A stretch of DNA of 7,232 nt from Sulfurovum sp. (GTDB taxonomy: Bacteria; Campylobacterota; Campylobacteria; Campylobacterales; Sulfurovaceae): assembly GCA_027046415.1 (NCBI GenBank), contig JALTYW010000155.1, forward strand, positions 4,867 to 12,098. The letters are read 5' to 3'. The notes under the pieces are model-generated. The model was not told the origin of the DNA. It saw only the letters and a list, made by a program, of their open reading frames with translations, and searched no databases. Below, one piece after another: positions 4,540-7,232 of the stretch (position 1 is its first letter; the number at the start of each line of letters is the position of its first letter). The position numbers were made by a program, and so were the translations under genes.

Positions 4540-5721
4540 ATGGCAACTGCAGAAACGAACACCACTTTGACACAAGAGAGCCTGAAAGCAATCAATGCAT
4601 TTGACAGCACAATTGTCAGCTCCGTACAGGCACAGCTTGCCCCCGTATATGAGGCATACCCGGTACTGAGCACTTTGATTTGGGGTGTACCTCTTGCCAA
4701 TCTCATCGCTGCGGCACTGCTCTTTTTTCTGATTTTGGGACTGCGAAAAGTCTTTACAAAAATTGTACTGGCTTTTTTGCAAAAACTGAGCAAACGTACC
4801 GAAACCTACTATGATGACAGGGTGATCTCCGCACTCAAGCAACCTTTGCGTTTCGTGTTTATCATCATTGCCATTCACCTTTTTTTCCTTCTGACCTTTA
4901 CAGAGACCGACTTTATCAAACAGGTGATCAATTCGATGATAGTCTATACACTTTTCTGGGCAATTCTTAATATGGCTGAAGCACTGAGGGAACTCGCCTA
5001 TGCCGCTACGGAGAAGTTCAATCCCGACCTCTCCAGAGAGATGGGCAACTTCATCCTGACACTGCTGAAAATCTTTATCGGGGGTATCGGACTGGCGGCT
5101 ATTTTGACAGTATGGGGCATCAATGTCACCGCACTAATCGCCTCCCTTGGGCTGGGAGGTCTTGCCTTCGCACTGGCGGCAAAAGATACCGCTTCCAACC
5201 TCTTTGGCTCTTTTGCCCTGCTGGCAGACAAGTCTATCCGCATCGGTGAATGGGTCAAAGTAGGCGGTGTCGAAGGTGTGGTAGAGGATGTGGGGATGCG
5301 TACGACCAAGATACGCTCATTCCAAAAAACGCTCATCACCGTACCCAACCAGCTTGTCGCCAACCAGCCCATTGAAAACTTCTCCCGCAGGGGTATCCGC
5401 CGTATCAAGCTTCACATCGGGCTTACCTACGGCACCACCTCAGAGCAGATTCTCAAGATCAAACAGGATATCGAGAGTATGCTAAGAAACCATGAGGGTA
5501 TCAGCCAGAAAGACTCCCTGCTGGTCTACTTTGACAACTTTGGGGCATCGTCACTCGATATTTTCATCTACACCTTTACTGCTACGGCAAACTGGGCGAA
5601 ATACCTTGAGATACGGGAAGACATCCATGTGAAGATCATGCAGATCGTCGAAGCGAACGGCAGCGGGTTCGCCTTCCCTTCACAGAGTATCTATGTAGAA
5701 TCACTCCCCTCTGAAAAATAA
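4540..5721 (+). CDS. MscS-family mechanosensitive ion channel
   Basis: This inner-membrane channel should open under membrane tension to release solutes during hypo-osmotic shock. The 393-aa protein is longer than E. coli MscS (286 aa) because of extra N-terminal membrane helices, nearer the YnaI-type layout. Hydrophobic segments lie at about 52-70, 104-122, 127-148 and 167-190. They are followed by the Gly/Ala-rich pore helix TALIASLGLGGLAFALAAKD (197-216) and the helix SNLFGSFALLAD (219-230). The MscS beta domain follows (about 231-285, with IRIGEWVKV, ITVPNQ and IENFSRR), then the C-terminal alpha/beta domain ending in the conserved FAFPSQSIYVE (377-387). The start has a GAGGA site (4532-4536). 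It diverges from the DUF3108 operon, and der follows on the same strand after 115 bp with its own promoter. Confidence 0.96.
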   Translation: MATAETNTTLTQESLKAINAFDSTIVSSVQAQLAPVYEAYPVLSTLIWGVPLANLIAAALLFFLILGLRKVFTKIVLAFLQKLSKRTETYYDDRVISALKQPLRFVFIIIAIHLFFLLTFTETDFIKQVINSMIVYTLFWAILNMAEALRELAYAATEKFNPDLSREMGNFILTLLKIFIGGIGLAAILTVWGINVTALIASLGLGGLAFALAAKDTASNLFGSFALLADKSIRIGEWVKVGGVEGVVEDVGMRTTKIRSFQKTLITVPNQLVANQPIENFSRRGIRRIKLHIGLTYGTTSEQILKIKQDIESMLRNHEGISQKDSLLVYFDNFGASSLDIFIYTFTATANWAKYLEIREDIHVKIMQIVEANGSGFAFPSQSIYVESLPSEK

Positions 5722-5734
5722 TATTTAAAATCCT

Positions 5735-5758
5735 GTAGGATGCGATTGCCATCGCACC
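5735..5758 (+). repeat. Single GTAG-headed REP-like palindrome
   Basis: GTAG (5735-5738) is followed by GATGCGAT, a TGCC loop and ATCGCACC (5739-5758), pairing at 7 of 8 positions. It shares the head GTAGG(G/A)TG and the tail CACC with the palindromes at 60-154 but has a different stem core. It sits 13 nt past the channel-gene stop with no U-tract, so it fits a REP element better than a terminator. Its end coincides with the -35 position of the der promoter. Confidence 0.6.
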
Positions 5759-5773
5759 TTGCATTGAAGAATA

Positions 5774-5782
5774 TGCTATAAT
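5774..5782 (+). promoter_or_regulatory. Extended -10 promoter for der
   Basis: TGCTATAAT is a perfect extended -10 (TGn plus TATAAT). The hexamer 17 bp upstream (GCACCT, 5754-5759) does not look like a -35, as is common in Campylobacterota. Transcription should start near 5789, giving a leader of about 48 nt. The stretch before the der ATG has only a weak purine-rich ribosome-binding site (GAAAGA, 5821-5826). Confidence 0.75.
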
Positions 5783-5836
5783 ACCGCCAAATATTTCTAT
5801 GTTCAAATATAACCTAACCTGAAAGACACAACTACC

Positions 5837-7232
5837 ATGCAAGAAAACACCTTAAAAAAAGTTGCCATTCTCGGACGTCCCAATGTCGGGAAGAGTTCCC
5901 TTTTCAACCGTTTGGCACGCCAGCGCGATGCCATCACCTCCGATATGAGCGGTACCACACGCGATGTGAAAAAGCGCATCGTGACCATCAGCGATAACCG
6001 TGATTTTGAAGTACTCGATACCGGAGGTATCGACTACACCTCTGAACTCTTCTCCAAAGTGGCAGACTTCTCTATGAAAGCAGCCAAAGAGGCAGACATC
6101 ATTGTCTATATGGTCGATGGCAAGACCATACCTGACGAAGAGGACAAAAAGCTCTTTTACGACCTGCAGCAGCTTGGCAAACCGCTTGCGCTTGTGGTCA
6201 ACAAGATCGACAACGACAAAGAGTTTGAAAGCCGCTTTTTTGACTTTTACGAATTTGGTGCGGAAGCAACCTTCCCCATGTCCGTCAGCCACAACCGCTA
6301 CTTCAACGACTTTTATGCATGGCTTGAACAGTACATCCCGGCACGTGAAGAGAAGCCTGAGCTGCAGCTTGAAGCCGATGAGGAGGCTGATCCTTTTGGA
6401 GAGTTCATCAGTGACATCAATGACACAGAAGAGCCTGAAGACAAAGAGATCAATGTCGCCATCATCGGGCGGGTCAATACAGGGAAGAGTTCTCTGCTAA
6501 ACGCCCTGCTTGGCGAAGAGCGTTCTGTGGTCTCCGATGTGGCAGGAACCACCATCGACCCGATTGATGAGTCGATAGAATACAACGGCTACAAGATCAC
6601 CTTTGTCGATACGGCGGGTATTAGAAGACGCGGGAAGATCGTCGGCATCGAAAAGTATGCGCTTGGTCGCACCGAAGCGATGCTTGAAAAAGCCGACATC
6701 GCCCTGTTGATGATCGATGCGACAGAAGGCGTGCTGGAGCTTGATGAGCGTATCGCGGGGCTAATAGAGAAGTTCAAACTCGGAGCCCTCATTGTGGTGA
6801 ACAAGTGGGATATCCGCGGCGAGAAGAGCTATGAGGAGATGGTGGATGATATTCGCGATGAGCTGAAGTTCCTCCACTACGCACCACTCATTACCATCTC
6901 GGCAAAGACCGGTATGCGGGTGCACAAGATCCTTGATCAGATCACTGCCATTTACGAGCGCTACAAACAGCGCATCCCTACCTCGAAACTCAATGACACA
7001 CTGAGAGATGCCATCATGCGCCACCACGTCCCAAGCCACAACGGTGCGGTCGTCAAGATCAAGTTCGCCACACAGTACGAGACCAAACCGCCCAAGATCG
7101 CACTCATTGTTAACCGACCAAACTTCCTGCACTTCAGTTACATCCGCTACCTCTCCAACTTCATTCGAAGCCGGTTCGATTTTGAGGGAGTGCCACTGGA
7201 TATCGTTGCGCGCAAACGCGGGGAGCGGTTTG
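5837..7232 (+). CDS. der: Ribosome-assembly GTPase Der (EngA), 3' end cut by window
   Basis: Der is an essential tandem-GTPase factor for 50S ribosomal subunit maturation. The frame is open from the ATG at 5837 to the window edge, 465 codons, with no stop reached; the family is usually about 440-490 aa, so little is missing. G domain 1 shows GRPNVGKSS (residues 13-21), SGTTRD, DTGG (61-64) and NKID (122-125). An acidic linker (about 171-203, with DPFGEFISD) follows. G domain 2 shows GRVNTGKSS (211-219), AGTTID, DTAG (258-261), NKWD (322-325) and SAKT (355-358). The rest (about 380 onward) is the KH-like domain, including VNRPNFLHFSYIRYL. The second P-loop has Thr where Val is usual (GRVNVGKS), which should still bind GTP. 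A strong extended -10 promoter lies upstream. Confidence 0.97.
   Translation, partial: MQENTLKKVAILGRPNVGKSSLFNRLARQRDAITSDMSGTTRDVKKRIVTISDNRDFEVLDTGGIDYTSELFSKVADFSMKAAKEADIIVYMVDGKTIPDEEDKKLFYDLQQLGKPLALVVNKIDNDKEFESRFFDFYEFGAEATFPMSVSHNRYFNDFYAWLEQYIPAREEKPELQLEADEEADPFGEFISDINDTEEPEDKEINVAIIGRVNTGKSSLLNALLGEERSVVSDVAGTTIDPIDESIEYNGYKITFVDTAGIRRRGKIVGIEKYALGRTEAMLEKADIALLMIDATEGVLELDERIAGLIEKFKLGALIVVNKWDIRGEKSYEEMVDDIRDELKFLHYAPLITISAKTGMRVHKILDQITAIYERYKQRIPTSKLNDTLRDAIMRHHVPSHNGAVVKIKFATQYETKPPKIALIVNRPNFLHFSYIRYLSNFIRSRFDFEGVPLDIVARKRGERF

Noticed and set aside
4474..4878. N-terminal extension of the DUF3108 frame
   Set aside because: It runs antisense through the start of the channel gene and has low-complexity Cys/Ser/Gln content. 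A strong ribosome-binding site and signal peptide place the start at 4473.
5852..6292. 146-codon minus-strand open frame inside der
   Set aside because: It is antisense to the first GTPase domain of Der, whose motifs are all intact on the plus strand.
6761..7132. 123-codon minus-strand open frame inside der
   Set aside because: It is antisense to the second GTPase and KH-like domains; a shadow of the conserved coding frame.

Overview
The window looks like chromosomal housekeeping DNA from a Campylobacterota (Epsilonproteobacteria) species, most likely Sulfurovum-like. I infer this from the protein sequences (Der with an acidic inter-domain linker, metal-dependent KdsA) and from gene order. 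From memory, nusB-ribH-kdsA, a membrane transporter and der lie together in Campylobacter jejuni. No rRNA or tRNA is present to confirm the lineage, and no database search was run.

Left block (about 1-2840, minus strand), in transcription order: an EamA/DMT-family membrane transporter, kdsA (KDO-8-phosphate synthase, for LPS inner core), ribH (lumazine synthase, for riboflavin), nusB (antitermination factor), then the first 15 codons of an unidentified gene that leaves the window at base 1. Transporter-kdsA and ribH-nusB are tightly coupled (3 nt apart and 1 nt overlapping). kdsA-ribH is separated by 62 nt holding a degenerate short tandem repeat. The 118 nt after nusB hold a pair of inverted REP-like palindromes with GTAG ends.

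Middle block (about 2840-4540): a small 86-aa gene of unknown function on the plus strand appears to be leaderless. It converges on, and overlaps by 14 nt, a two-gene minus-strand operon. That operon encodes a secreted DUF3108-type protein followed by a short fumarylacetoacetate-hydrolase-family enzyme. Both operon genes have strong Shine-Dalgarno sites, which set their starts well inside the longest open frames.

Right block (4474-7232, plus strand): a small-conductance mechanosensitive (MscS-family) channel gene diverges from the DUF3108 gene across a 66-bp palindrome-rich gap. It is followed by a third GTAG-headed REP-like palindrome, an excellent extended -10 promoter, and the ribosome-assembly GTPase gene der, which is cut by the window end just short of its stop.

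No intrinsic terminator with a U-tract, tRNA, CRISPR array, insertion sequence or phage gene was seen. I found no convincing new multi-gene system. The most unusual signals are the GTAG-headed palindromes, the heptamer repeat that forms the transporter's 5' leader, and the leaderless small gene.
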